A stretch of DNA of 64,000 nt, from assembly GCF_003751945.1 (NCBI RefSeq), contig NZ_RJKL01000001.1, forward strand, positions 1,302,001-1,366,000, read 5' to 3'. Each line of letters opens with the position of its first letter. Position 1 is the first letter of the stretch. Source of the stretch: Couchioplanes caeruleus (lineage in GTDB: Bacteria > Actinomycetota > Actinomycetes > Mycobacteriales > Micromonosporaceae). Position numbers and translations under genes: made by a program. Under the pieces are notes generated by a model, which saw nothing but the letters and a program-made list of their open reading frames with translations, had not been told where the DNA came from and searched no databases. Below are positions 26,010 through 35,274 of the stretch, one piece after another.

Positions 26010-27098
26010 ATGCGTGAACGCCCGGGAGTGCATCTGCCAGGACTGCTTCGAGGACAGGGCGCCCGAGCCGGCGTCGATGGTCCGCCCCCGGCGCGCGCGA
26101 CGTCGGGTGTGGTCGATTGCGCCCTCTATCGCGACGGTGCCCGCGTGGAGGGCTCGGAGGGTACGGCTGAGCTGTACGCGCAGGCCCGTGACATCGATGG
26201 TGCGTTCGTATGGATCGGCCTGCACGAGCCGGACGAGAAGACGTTCACCGGGGTTGCGGAGATCTTCGGTTTACACCCCCTCGCCGTCGAGGACGTCGTG
26301 CATCAGGAGCAGCGGCCCAAGTTGGAACGCTACGAGGATGTCACCTTCCTCCTCGTGCGGGCGGCACAGTACGTCGATCACGCGGCGCTGACCGACACCA
26401 GCGAGATCGTCCATACCGGCGTGGTGTGGATCTTCGTCGGTGAGCACTTCGTGGTGACCGTCCGGAAGGGCACGGTGGGGGAACTCCGTTCCGTACGCGC
26501 CGAACTCGAAGCCGTGCCGCATCTGCTGGCGCAGGGCCCGTGGGCGGTCGTGCACGCCGTGTACGACCGGGTCGTCGACGCCTACGTCGACATCGCCGCC
26601 GCCATGCAGACCGACCTCGACATGGTCGAGGCGTCGGTGTTCAGCCGCGACCCGAACCTCGGCATCGAGCAGATCTACCAGTTCAAACGCGAGCTGATGG
26701 AGTTCAAGGCCGCTGTCATGCCGCTGCAGCGGCCGTTGTCGACGATCGTGGACCGGCAGGCCGGCGCCCTGCCCAAGGAGATCCGGCGTTACTTCCGGGA
26801 CGTCGCCGACCATCACGCCCGGGTCGTGGAGCAGGTGATCAGCCATGACGACCTGCTGACCTCGATCCTGCAGGCGCGCCTGGCCCAGGTGACCGTCGCC
26901 CAGAACAACGACATGCGCAAGATCGCATCGTGGGCGGCCATCGCCGCTCTGCAGACCGCCATCGCCGGCATCTACGGCATGAACTTCGCCTTCATGCCGG
27001 AACTGCAATGGCGCTACGGCTACCCCGGCGTGCTGACCGTCATGGTCCTCAGTGCCGTGGCACTTTACCGGCGGCTACGCCGAGCCGGTTGGCTCTGA
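26010..27098 (+). CDS. corA: CorA-family magnesium/cobalt transporter
   Basis: A 362-aa CorA/MIT channel. The N-terminal cytoplasmic domain (residues ~40-240) contains FVWIGLHEPDEKTF and HPLAVEDVVHQEQRPKLERY, both typical. A long stalk helix follows, then two C-terminal membrane helices separated by the selectivity signature YGMNF. It forms a pentamer importing Mg2+. ATG 26010 follows GAGGAGACACCC, a strong ribosome binding site. It is transcribed alone; neighbours are degraded transporter pieces and kdpDE. Confidence 0.95.
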   Translation: MRERPGVHLPGLLRGQGARAGVDGPPPARATSGVVDCALYRDGARVEGSEGTAELYAQARDIDGAFVWIGLHEPDEKTFTGVAEIFGLHPLAVEDVVHQEQRPKLERYEDVTFLLVRAAQYVDHAALTDTSEIVHTGVVWIFVGEHFVVTVRKGTVGELRSVRAELEAVPHLLAQGPWAVVHAVYDRVVDAYVDIAAAMQTDLDMVEASVFSRDPNLGIEQIYQFKRELMEFKAAVMPLQRPLSTIVDRQAGALPKEIRRYFRDVADHHARVVEQVISHDDLLTSILQARLAQVTVAQNNDMRKIASWAAIAALQTAIAGIYGMNFAFMPELQWRYGYPGVLTVMVLSAVALYRRLRRAGWL

Positions 27099-27194
27099 TG
27101 CCCGTCGGGCACCGGCCGCGATCGCGGCCGGGAATCATACCGCTGCCCGATCATGCGCCGACGTGGATGCTGGCCGGCCTGGCGGCGTACCTGA

Positions 27195-27549
27195 TCAGGA
27201 GCCGACGTGGATGCCGGGCCGGCGGGCCTGCTCGGGTTCGTGTCTGCGGATGATCTCGCGGGTGACGGGTGCGGTGTCGCCGCGGCCGAGGAGGAAGTAG
27301 CGGATCATGTGGAACAGGGGGCTGCATGCCGGAGATGGCGATGCCGTCGGGCTTCTCGACGATGTTCTCCACCAGGGCGTACAGCAGCACGGCGGTCAGC
27401 GCCCCGAAGCCGGCCGCGGCGCGGCGTCGGCGGTGGCGCCGCGCCCAGGCGGTGACGGCGAAGGCGCCGGAGACCATAGCGGCGTCTGCTCCGGTGGGCC
27501 CGGCGTCCATCACGTCTTCCACCCTGCTCGTCACGACATCGGCTCTCAC
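27195..27549 (-). pseudogene. APC-type amino acid permease C-terminal remnant
   Basis: On the minus strand the frame reads VTAWARRHRRRRAAAGFGAL, a hydrophobic helix, then [14 protein letters not shown], a segment characteristic of actinobacterial APC permeases. Past that the frame degenerates, while another frame gives [20 protein letters not shown] and ends RRPGIHVGS at 27195, the usual C-terminus of the same family. The intervening helices are deleted and the frame is shifted. A second degenerate copy of the 'RPxIHVG' end lies at about 27155-27180. Confidence 0.6.
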
Positions 27550-27740
27550 GGCTGCGACCGGACGGCCGCCCGATCAGGCCGGATCAGTCTGGGGTCTGTG
27601 GGGCGTCCCGCCTCGAACGCTGGGCGTAGAAATCGCGTGAAAATCCGGTTCGTCGGCGGAGGGGCGGAGCGGTTGGCACCGACGCCTACGGCAACCTGAA
27701 GCGCCGGTATTTCTGGGTGGCCAGCAGGCGGGAGGGCAAT

Positions 27741-30302
27741 GTGGCGCGTGGACATCTGCGCGTGTACCTCGGGGCTGCCCCCGGCGTGGGCAAGACGTAC
27801 AGGATGCTGGAGGAGGGGCACCGGCGCGCGGCGCGCGGCACCGACGTGGTGATCGGCTTCGTCGAGTGTCACGGCCGCCCGCAGACCGAGGCCCTCGTGC
27901 ACGGTCTCGAGGTCATCGCGCGCCGAGCGGTGAGCTACCGGGGCGCGATGTTCACGGAGCTCGACGTCGACGCGGTTCTCGCGCGCCGGCCCGAGGTGGC
28001 CCTGGTCGACGAGCTGGCCCACGCCAATGTCCCCGGCTCCCGCCACGCCAAGCGTTGGCAGGACGTGCAACTCCTCCTGGACGCCGGCATCACCGTCATC
28101 ACCACGGTGAACATCGAGCATCTGGAGTCGCTCAACGACGTCGTCGCCGCGATCACCGGTGTGCCGCAGCAGCAGACACTTCCCGACGCGGTGGTCCGCG
28201 CCGCTGAGCAGGTCGAATTGGTCGACATGGCGCCCGAGGCCCTGCGCCGCCGGATGGCCCACGGCAATGTCTACTCTCCCGAGAAGGTCGACGCTGCGCT
28301 GGGCAACTACTTCCGGGTCGGCAACCTCACCGCCCTGAGGGAAGCGGCCCTGCTCTGGCTGGCCGACAAGGTCGACACCGAGCTCGGCCGCTACCGCGCC
28401 GACCACCGCATCGATGCCACCTGGGAGACCCGCGAACGCGTGGTCGTCGCGCTCACGGGCGGCGGCGAGGGCGACACCCTCATTCGTCGCGCCGCCCGCA
28501 TCGCCGCTCGCAGCAGGGGCGCCGACCTCGTCGCCGTGCACGTCGCCCGCACTGACGGCCTCGCCGACGCCGACCCCGCCCACCTGGCCCGCCAACGCCT
28601 GCTGGTCGAGGGGCTCGGCGGCGTCTACCGCCAGGTCGTCGGCACCGACGTTGCCACGGCGCTGCTCGACTTCGCCCGCGGCGTCAACGCCACCCAACTC
28701 GTCCTCGGCGCCAGCCGCCGCGGACGCCTCGCCCAGCTGCTGTCCCGCGGCGTCGGCGTCACCACCACCGCCGAGTCCGGCCCCATCGACGTGCACCTGG
28801 TCACCCACGAGCAGGTCAAGCGGGGCCGGCGCGGCGGCTTCCCACCCACCCACGGCCTGTCGCCGCGTCGCCGCCTCGCCGGACTGACCCTCGCCGGCGC
28901 CGGCCTGCCCCTACTCACTGCCGCCCTCGCCGCTTCCCGCGACACACTGGGGCTGTCCAGCATCATCCCCCTGTACCTCGTCGCCGTCGTCGCGGTCGCG
29001 CTCGTCGGCGGCATCTGGCCCGCCGTCGCCGCCGCGATCGCCAGCTTCCTGACCCTCAACTGGTACTTCACCCCACCGCTGCGCCGGTGGATCATCGCCG
29101 AGCCGGAGAACCTGCTCGCCCTGCTGGTGTTCCTGATCGTCGCCGCCGCGGTCAGCACCGTGGTCGACCTGGCCGCCCGACGCACCAGCGAAGCCGCCCG
29201 CGCCCGCGCCGAGGCCGAAACCCTGTCCACCCTCGCCGGCAGCGTCCTGCGCGGCGAACGCCCCCTGACCGCCATGCTCGACCAGCTCCGCGACACCTTC
29301 CACCTCGACGCCGTCACCCTGCTCGAGCGCGACCCGGACACCCCCGACAGCCCCGACCTGAACCGGCTGCCCGCCGCGTGGCGTGTCGTCGCCGCGGTCG
29401 GTGGTGAAGCCAGCCGGACCCCGACCGACGGCGACACCGACGTCCTCGTCGAACACACCTATTCCCTGGTGCTGCGCGGTCACGCCCCCACCGCCGCCGA
29501 CCGGCGCGTACTGGAAGCCTTCGCCGCGCAGACCGCCGTCGCCCTGCGCCAGGAACGCCTCGCCGAACGCGCCGCCACCGCCGAGCCCCTCGCCGAAGTC
29601 GACCGCGTCCGCACCGCGCTGCTGCGCGCCGTCAGCCACGACCTGCGCACCCCCCTCGCCGCCGCCAAGGCCGCCGTGGGAAGCCTGCGCAGTCGCGACG
29701 TGGTCTTCGCCGACGCCGATCGCGAGGAGCTCCTGGCCACCGCCGACGAATCTCTCGACCGGCTCGGCCGCCTGGTCGACAACCTGCTCGACATGAGCCG
29801 CCTGCAGGCCGGTGCGCTCGGCGTGCACCCCCAGCCTGTCAGCGCCGCCGAGATCGTGCCCCGCGCCGTCGACGACCTCGGCCCGCCCGGCGCCGCCGTC
29901 ACCATCCACTTCCCCGACGACCTGCCCGAGGCGCACGCCGACCCCGACCTGGTCGAACGGATCCTGGTCAACCTGCTGTCCAACGCGCTGCGGCACAGCC
30001 CGCCCGACCGGCCACCCGCCGTGACCGTCAGCGCCCACGGCGGCCACCTCGAGATCCGCGTCATCGACCACGGCCCCGGCATCCCCGACACCCACCGGGA
30101 CCAGATCTTCCTGCCCTTCCAACGCCTCGGCGACACCGACAACGCCACCGGCGTCGGTCTCGGACTGGCTCTCGCGCGCGGCCTCGCCGAAGCCATGGGT
30201 GGCACCCTGAACCCGGACTCCACCCCCGGCGGCGGGCTCACCATGGTCCTCTCCCTGCCCGCCGCCACCCGCTGCGCCCACGTCCCGGGAGACCCGGCAT
30301 GA
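27741..30302 (+). CDS. kdpD: KdpD osmosensitive K+ sensor histidine kinase
   Basis: An 853-aa full-length KdpD. The N-terminal KdpD domain has Walker A GAAPGVGKT (~residue 14) and DELAHANVPGSRH. A universal-stress-protein-like domain spans ~230-360. Four membrane helices lie at ~385-490 (SIIPLYLVAVVAVALVGGIW and on), followed by a GAF-like linker, a HisKA phospho-acceptor AVSHDLRTPLAA (~residue 635) and a HATPase (NLLSNALRHS, DHGPGIP, GVGLGLAL). It senses K+ limitation or turgor and phosphorylates KdpE. GTG 27741 follows GGGAGGGCAAT; an ATG-type start 24 bases earlier is possible. ATGA overlap with kdpE. No kdpFABC in the window. Confidence 0.95.
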   Translation: MARGHLRVYLGAAPGVGKTYRMLEEGHRRAARGTDVVIGFVECHGRPQTEALVHGLEVIARRAVSYRGAMFTELDVDAVLARRPEVALVDELAHANVPGSRHAKRWQDVQLLLDAGITVITTVNIEHLESLNDVVAAITGVPQQQTLPDAVVRAAEQVELVDMAPEALRRRMAHGNVYSPEKVDAALGNYFRVGNLTALREAALLWLADKVDTELGRYRADHRIDATWETRERVVVALTGGGEGDTLIRRAARIAARSRGADLVAVHVARTDGLADADPAHLARQRLLVEGLGGVYRQVVGTDVATALLDFARGVNATQLVLGASRRGRLAQLLSRGVGVTTTAESGPIDVHLVTHEQVKRGRRGGFPPTHGLSPRRRLAGLTLAGAGLPLLTAALAASRDTLGLSSIIPLYLVAVVAVALVGGIWPAVAAAIASFLTLNWYFTPPLRRWIIAEPENLLALLVFLIVAAAVSTVVDLAARRTSEAARARAEAETLSTLAGSVLRGERPLTAMLDQLRDTFHLDAVTLLERDPDTPDSPDLNRLPAAWRVVAAVGGEASRTPTDGDTDVLVEHTYSLVLRGHAPTAADRRVLEAFAAQTAVALRQERLAERAATAEPLAEVDRVRTALLRAVSHDLRTPLAAAKAAVGSLRSRDVVFADADREELLATADESLDRLGRLVDNLLDMSRLQAGALGVHPQPVSAAEIVPRAVDDLGPPGAAVTIHFPDDLPEAHADPDLVERILVNLLSNALRHSPPDRPPAVTVSAHGGHLEIRVIDHGPGIPDTHRDQIFLPFQRLGDTDNATGVGLGLALARGLAEAMGGTLNPDSTPGGGLTMVLSLPAATRCAHVPGDPA

Positions 30303-30982
30303 CCCGCATCCTCGTCGTCGACGACGAGCCGCAGATCCTGCGCGCCCTGAGGATCAACCTCCACGCCCGCCGGTACGACGTCCTCACCGCCGCCGACGGC
30401 GCCGAAGCCCTGCACACCGCCGCCAACCACCAGCCCGACCTCGTCGTGCTCGACCTCGGCCTGCCCGACATGGACGGCGTCGATGTCATCCGCAAGCTCC
30501 GCGAGTGGACCCCGATCCCCATCATCGTGCTCTCCGGCCGCGCCGGCAGCCCCGACAAGGTCCAAGCCCTCGACGCCGGCGCCGACGACTACGTCACCAA
30601 GCCGTTCAACATCGACGAACTCCTCGCCCGGATCCGCGCCGTCACCCGCCGCAACACCACTACCGACACCCCCCACCAGACCCGGATCGGGCGGTACACC
30701 GTCGACCTGTCCGCTCACACCGTCCGCGCCACCGACGACACCCACCACGCCGTGCACCTCACCCCCACCGAATGGCACCTGCTCGAAGTGCTGCTGCGGG
30801 AGCCCGGCAAGCTCGTCAGCCAACGCCACCTCCTGCAGCAGGTCTGGGGGCCGACCTACCAGCAGGAAACCCACTACCTGCGGCAGTACATGGCTCACCT
30901 GCGCCGCAAGCTCGAACCCGACCCCACCCGACCCCGGCACCTGCTCACCGAACCCGGCATGGGCTACCGCTTCCAGCCCTGA
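30299..30982 (+). CDS. kdpE: KdpE response regulator
   Basis: A 227-aa OmpR/PhoB-family regulator. The receiver domain has acidic residues ILVVDDEPQ, the phospho-acceptor Asp in LVVLDLGLPDMDG (~residue 51), the T/S position VLSGRAG and Lys in YVTKPFN. The winged-helix DNA-binding domain (~130-225) reads LTPTEWHLLEVLLREPGKLV and ends TEPGMGYRFQP. It is the partner of KdpD, with which it overlaps by 4 bases. Its usual target, kdpFABC, is not in this window. Confidence 0.96.
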   Translation: MTRILVVDDEPQILRALRINLHARRYDVLTAADGAEALHTAANHQPDLVVLDLGLPDMDGVDVIRKLREWTPIPIIVLSGRAGSPDKVQALDAGADDYVTKPFNIDELLARIRAVTRRNTTTDTPHQTRIGRYTVDLSAHTVRATDDTHHAVHLTPTEWHLLEVLLREPGKLVSQRHLLQQVWGPTYQQETHYLRQYMAHLRRKLEPDPTRPRHLLTEPGMGYRFQP

Positions 30983-31128
30983 CCGACCACCACGCCGCTG
31001 GTGGCCACGCGTCGTCGGCGCGCGCCTACGACAGTGGGTACGGCGTGCTTCGGCGGCAGCCATCCTCATCCCGTTGATGTTCATCGGCTGGCCGGGCCCG
31101 ATCACCGTGGCAGTGCTGGCGCTGCGCC

Positions 31129-31215
31129 ACCGCCGACACCACCGTCTCCGCCGGCGACATGCTCATCGTCGCGGGCACCACCGGCAGCGTGCAGGCGTTC
31201 GCCCACGCGACCTGA
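31129..31215 (+). pseudogene. TrkA-C domain fragment
   Basis: Twenty-eight codons ending at the stop 31213-31215 read TADTTVSAGDMLIVAGTTGS and on, the terminal strands of a TrkA-C (RCK) domain of potassium channels. Upstream in another frame lies a short hydrophobic run (AAAILIPLMFIGWPGPITVA) that may belong to the same decayed gene. Its position after kdpDE suggests a lost K+ transport gene. Confidence 0.45.
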
Positions 31216-31241
31216 ACTGCATGGACCACCTGCGACGCGCG

Positions 31242-31400
31242 CTACTCGCCGCAAGAGTCCTGAGCGGCGAGTTCGGTGAGCACATCGGCGGCGTCGCGGT
31301 TGCCCGCGTCGGCGAGGCGGCGCAGTTCTTCCGTGTCGCCGCGGTCGGATCTGCGTACGCCATGAAGGCAGTCGCCGACGAGATCCACGAGCCGAACGAA
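31242..31400 (-). pseudogene. Fragment of a short-repeat protein
   Basis: A minus-strand frame ending at a TAG at 31242 reads GDTEELRRLADAGNRDAADV followed by LTELAAQ. This is one unit of the 'EELRRLADAGNxxAADxLxELA' repeats found in actinobacterial repeat proteins of unknown function. Only about one and a half repeats remain and no start is visible. Confidence 0.4.
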
Positions 31401-31536
31401 GTTGCGACCGCGATCGCAGACAAGCTGCTTGCCGGCGAGAACGATGACAACTGTCAGCTCACCGCCTGACTCCGGCCAGGATGCCGCTCAACCGGCATCG
31501 CGTGCACAATTGGCTCGGACGCTGGAGAGGGGTGTC

Positions 31537-32439
31537 ATGTCAGAGGCGGGGACGATGGAGCAGCTCCAGCTCGGTGATCACGTCTGTGCGTTCGTCGACG
31601 GCACCAACGATGGTCTCGACCTGATCGCACGAGCCGTCGCGGCCGGTCTCGACGCCGGTGACAAGGTGATGGTGTTCACCGAGTCGCTGCTTCCGGTCGC
31701 GGTGCTGGCCGGTCTGGAGGCGCGTGGCGTCGCGGTGGCGCCGGCCCAGCGGGCCGGGCAGGTACAGGTGTTGCCGTCTCCCGAGGTGTACCTGCCGGCC
31801 GGCCGGTTCGAGCCCGCCCGCATGCTGGACTCGCTGACCGGCCACCTCGAACAGGCCGCCGCGGATGGCCACCCGGGGCTGCGGCTGGTCGGCGACATGC
31901 CGTGGGCGTCGGGCGAGCCGGCCGCAGCCGATCATATGGTCGCCTACGAGGCGCAGGTCAACCGGTTGTACATGGAGGGACGCGCGCTGGGGGTCTGCCT
32001 CTACGACCGGCGTGCCTTCAGCCGCGGTCTGCTGCAGAAGGTGGCGCGTGCGCACCCGGCGACACTCATCGAGGGCGCCGCGGCTGACGCTACGCCGCTG
32101 TTACGCATCCGTCGCACCAGCCACCCGTACGGGCTGCGGTTGATCGGCGAGGCCGACTTCAGCAACGAGACGGCTCTGGCCGCAGCGTTGGATGCAGTAC
32201 TGGACCGGCAGCCTGACCCGGTCGCCCCGATCGTCGTCGACGTCGAGGGCCTCAGGTTCGCCGACGCCAGCACCGCCGCGCTGCTCGTCCGGCTCACGCT
32301 GCGGGCGCCCGGCGGGGTCCATATCAGCGGATGCCATGGGACCGTCGCCAAGGCCCTGGACCGCCTTGGCGTCACACAACTGAGCAAGCTGCACCTGACT
32401 CGCGCGTGCGACGGTGCCGGGACGGAGATGGTCGCGTGA
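31537..32439 (+). CDS. MEDS-STAS regulatory protein
   Basis: A 300-aa protein. Residues ~8-170 form a MEDS (methanogen/methylotroph DcmR sensory) domain: LGDHVCAFVDGTNDGLDLIA, then VGDMPWASGEPAAADHMVAY. Residues ~195-295 are a STAS domain (GLRLIGEADFSNETALAAAL, VDVEGLRFADASTAALLV), where the phospho-serine position reads A-D-A-S. It is predicted to be a ligand-sensing anti-sigma antagonist. ATG 31537 follows GGAGAGGGGTGTC. The stop overlaps the start of the next gene, which encodes a MEDS-HATPase partner. Confidence 0.85.
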   Translation: MSEAGTMEQLQLGDHVCAFVDGTNDGLDLIARAVAAGLDAGDKVMVFTESLLPVAVLAGLEARGVAVAPAQRAGQVQVLPSPEVYLPAGRFEPARMLDSLTGHLEQAAADGHPGLRLVGDMPWASGEPAAADHMVAYEAQVNRLYMEGRALGVCLYDRRAFSRGLLQKVARAHPATLIEGAAADATPLLRIRRTSHPYGLRLIGEADFSNETALAAALDAVLDRQPDPVAPIVVDVEGLRFADASTAALLVRLTLRAPGGVHISGCHGTVAKALDRLGVTQLSKLHLTRACDGAGTEMVA

Positions 32440-33371
32440 GTACCGCCACCGCGGAACAGTTCGTGCACCCGGCGCTGTTGTACCGCGACGATGAGGAGTA
32501 CCTGGCCGGCACCGTGCCGTACATCCTCGACGGGCTGGCCGCCGGGGAACCGGTCGCGGTTGCCGTCCCCGGCCCCAACCTCACACTGATCCGAGACGCC
32601 CTGGGCGCGGACGCCGAGCGGGTGCTGCTGCGCGACATGACGGTGGCCGGCCGCAACCCTGGCCGGATCATCCCCACCGTCCTGCTCGCCTTCGCCAACG
32701 CCCACCCAGGGCGGCGGGTTCGTCTGATCGGCGAGCCCATCTGGGCCGGCCGCAGCGCCACCGAGTACCCCGCGTGCGCCCAGCACGAGGCCCTGATCAA
32801 CGCCGCGTTCGCTGACCGACCGGCCACGATTCTGTGCCCGTACAACACCGAGCTGCTCGACCCGGTGTGGATCGAGGACGCGTACAAGACACATCCGGTC
32901 ATGCTCGACGCGGACCGCCGCTTCGACAGTGCCTCCTACCACGATCCGGTCGCCGTCGCCGCCAGCTTCAACCGGCCACTGCCCGACCCGCCCGCCGACG
33001 CGGCCACCATCACCATCGACTTCTGCACCCTGCAGGCGGTACGTCGCTTCGCCGCCGCTCACGCCGACCGGGCCGGTCTGACATCCGAGAGGATCGCCGA
33101 TCTCGCTCTCGCCATCAACGAGTTGGCCACCAACACCGTCAAGTACGGCGGCGGCACCGGCGAACTCGCCATCTGGACCCACGAGCGTCACCTCGTCTGC
33201 CAACTGACCGACGGCGGGCACCTCAGCGACCCCCTCGCCGGGCGCATCCCCGTACCGGCCGACGCCCTCAACGGCGGCCGGGGACTGCTGCTGGTCCACC
33301 AGCTCTGCGACCTGGTGCGCATCCACACCACACCCGAGGGCACCACCATCCGCGCCCACCTGCACCGCTGA
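32436..33371 (+). CDS. MEDS-HATPase anti-sigma regulatory protein
   Basis: A 311-aa protein with an N-terminal MEDS domain (FVHPALLYRDDEEYLAGTVP, IGEPIWAGRSATEYPACAQH) and a C-terminal RsbW-like GHKL ATPase (IADLALAINELATNTVKYGG, then GGRGLLLVHQLCDLVRIHTT). GTG 32436 overlaps the stop of the MEDS-STAS gene (GTGA), so the pair is translationally coupled and probably interacts: the ATPase would phosphorylate or bind the STAS partner. The sigma factor controlled is unknown. Confidence 0.88.
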   Translation: MSTATAEQFVHPALLYRDDEEYLAGTVPYILDGLAAGEPVAVAVPGPNLTLIRDALGADAERVLLRDMTVAGRNPGRIIPTVLLAFANAHPGRRVRLIGEPIWAGRSATEYPACAQHEALINAAFADRPATILCPYNTELLDPVWIEDAYKTHPVMLDADRRFDSASYHDPVAVAASFNRPLPDPPADAATITIDFCTLQAVRRFAAAHADRAGLTSERIADLALAINELATNTVKYGGGTGELAIWTHERHLVCQLTDGGHLSDPLAGRIPVPADALNGGRGLLLVHQLCDLVRIHTTPEGTTIRAHLHR

Positions 33372-33791
33372 CAGCCGGCTTGCTTCTGACCAATGTGTCA
33401 TGAGGTCTGATCTCCCGGCACCCGGGTGGCCTGATAGATGTGCGGCGTCCCGGCGAGTCTGCTGCACATTGCCCCGCTGCCACACCGGCCTGAGCTGCTC
33501 GTGCGCGATGATCGCCTGCCGCTCGGGCCTGCCTGCGTCGTCGCCTCGGCCCACGCGCCGGCCGCCATCCTTCGGCCCATCAGCTCCCACCGTGGTCATC
33601 GGTCCGGACACACTCCACGACGACCATCGATCGGAGCCGGAGTCGAACGCCCATCTCTCTCCCGCATCCACCCGGGCGAAGTACGGACGAAGACCCTCGG
33701 CCGCATGACGGCAGCTCGCCGCCGCCGTGCCTGGACGGCAGGGAAGAATCTCGGCTCCGCCCGCGGCCGGCCGGCACCGGTCCCGCCCGGC
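33372..33791. other. Intergenic region, no gene recognised
   Basis: About 420 bases between the MEDS-HATPase gene and the FtsX remnant. Frames on both strands are arginine/serine-rich without family resemblance. It forms part of the left border of the biosynthetic cluster. Confidence 0.4.
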
Positions 33792-34142
33792 TCATGCGGG
33801 TCGCGGCCGGATGACGTTCCAGGTGACGATCCCGCTGGCCGCGGCGGCCATGATCAGGGAGCGGAGAATCGCCGCGGACACGACCGCGCCGTTGAGGTGT
33901 GGGGTGACCGGTGTACCAGTGACCTGCGAGAGCCCGGCTGCCGGTCCGCTTAGCGGTGGCAGTGTCACCAGCAGGCCGAGGCCCACGCCGACGACCACCA
34001 CCAGGACGGTCTCCGAGAGCACGAACGACAGCAGTTGCCGGAGGGTACCGCCCGCCGATTTCATGACCGTGAGGTCGGTGCGACGCCCGAACGCCGACAT
34101 GGCCATGCTGTTGGCGGCGGCCAGCCCGGTGTAGCCCACGGC
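33792..34142 (-). pseudogene. FtsX/MacB-type ABC permease C-terminal remnant
   Basis: The frame reads GYTGLAAANSMAMSAFGRR, LTVMKSAGGTLRQLLSFVLS, two hydrophobic helices and WNVIRPRPA at the stop. This is the last ~115 residues of an FtsX-domain ABC export permease (family length 400-850). Upstream, the frame continues into alanine/arginine-rich sequence and meets the end of the methyltransferase gene, so the rest is deleted. It marks the downstream boundary of the NRPS operon. Confidence 0.65.
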
Positions 34143-34233
34143 GACGGCGCCGTCCCTGGCAGCCGGTCTTCGCGCAGGCCGGGCTGCGCTGCCGGCACTC
34201 CGCCTGCACCTCGTGCCGGAGCACGGCTGTGCT

Positions 34234-35274
34234 TTACGACCTGGACCCCCGTACGGCCGTCACCAGATGATCGGTGGGTGAGCGTTCCAGCACGTGCCGG
34301 TCCACGCTGGTGAAGCCGGCGTCGGTCAGAAGCGTGGTCAGCTCGGCGTAGCCGTACACCCGGCCGCCCTGGGTGTGGAACAGGTTGAGGCTGAACGCCT
34401 GGACGAACGCCTCTGCCGGCCCCGGCGGCCGCTCGACATCGGCGAGGGGCTCCAGCAGGAGCAGCCGGCCTCCGGGGCGCAGGGCGGCCGCCACCCGGCC
34501 GAGCAGCGTCGCGACCTCCGCCGGGCGGTACCCGTGCACGATGTTGAACAGCAGTGCCACGTCGTGCCCGGTGCCGAGGTCGGCGGTGAACAGGTCTCCC
34601 GGGCACAGCTCGATCCGGTCCGTGAGGCCCGCGGCGGCCACGGTCGCCCGGCCCTGCTCCAGTGCGCCGGCCAGGTCGACCACTTTCGCCCGCAGCTCGG
34701 GGTAGGCGGCGCACAATGCCACCGGGTACGCGGCGTGCCCGCCGCCGAGGTCCAGCAGGCTCGCCGGCCCGTCCGGCACCGGTACCCGCGGGACCACCTC
34801 ACCGGCCAGCCAGCCGGCGAGCCGGCTCAGCATGGTGTGGAAGTCGGCGAGGGTGTCGGGGCGCGCGTCCAGCCAGGCGTAGAAGTCACCGTCCGGCTTG
34901 CCGCGGCGCAGCGATTCTTCCAGGCCGCCCCACCGCTCGGTCAGCACGGTGTGCCAGAACGACAGTACGGGCGCGTAGCTGTCGGATCCCTCGCGCAGCA
35001 GCCAGCGGACCGCGTCGGGACTGTTGGTGTACGCGCCGCCGACACGGGTCAGATACCCGAACGCGACGAGGGTGTCGCACAGGACACGGGCCCCGTCGGG
35101 GTCGAGGTCCAATCGGCCGGCCAGCTCGTCCGCATGGAGCGCTCCGCGGGTGAGGGCCTCGAAGACGCCGAGCCGCTGCGCGGTTCCGGCGGCGTGGAAA
35201 CCGACTGTGCTGAGCAGGTCGAGGTGGGCGCCCGGGATCCCGGCGGCCTCCTCGGGGGTCAGTGGTACCGGCAT
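34234..35274 (-). CDS. SAM-dependent O-methyltransferase-fold enzyme
   Basis: A 346-aa class I methyltransferase with the plant/bacterial small-molecule OMT architecture. A winged-helix dimerisation domain (FHAAGTAQRLGVFEALTRG, ARVLCDTLVAFGYLTRVGG) precedes the SAM-binding fold: LLDLGGGHAAYPVALCAAYP (~residue 178) and later FNIVHGYRPAEVATLLGRVA. Relatives methylate oxygen or aromatic carbon; the 3-hydroxykynurenine C-methyltransferases of the actinomycin and sibiromycin pathways have this fold. With the kynurenine-monooxygenase-like gene upstream, a hydroxylated aromatic building block is a reasonable substrate, but this is inferred. ATG 35274 shares its A with the stop of the MFS gene. Last gene of the operon. 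Confidence 0.85.
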   Translation of the reverse strand: MPVPLTPEEAAGIPGAHLDLLSTVGFHAAGTAQRLGVFEALTRGALHADELAGRLDLDPDGARVLCDTLVAFGYLTRVGGAYTNSPDAVRWLLREGSDSYAPVLSFWHTVLTERWGGLEESLRRGKPDGDFYAWLDARPDTLADFHTMLSRLAGWLAGEVVPRVPVPDGPASLLDLGGGHAAYPVALCAAYPELRAKVVDLAGALEQGRATVAAAGLTDRIELCPGDLFTADLGTGHDVALLFNIVHGYRPAEVATLLGRVAAALRPGGRLLLLEPLADVERPPGPAEAFVQAFSLNLFHTQGGRVYGYAELTTLLTDAGFTSVDRHVLERSPTDHLVTAVRGSRS

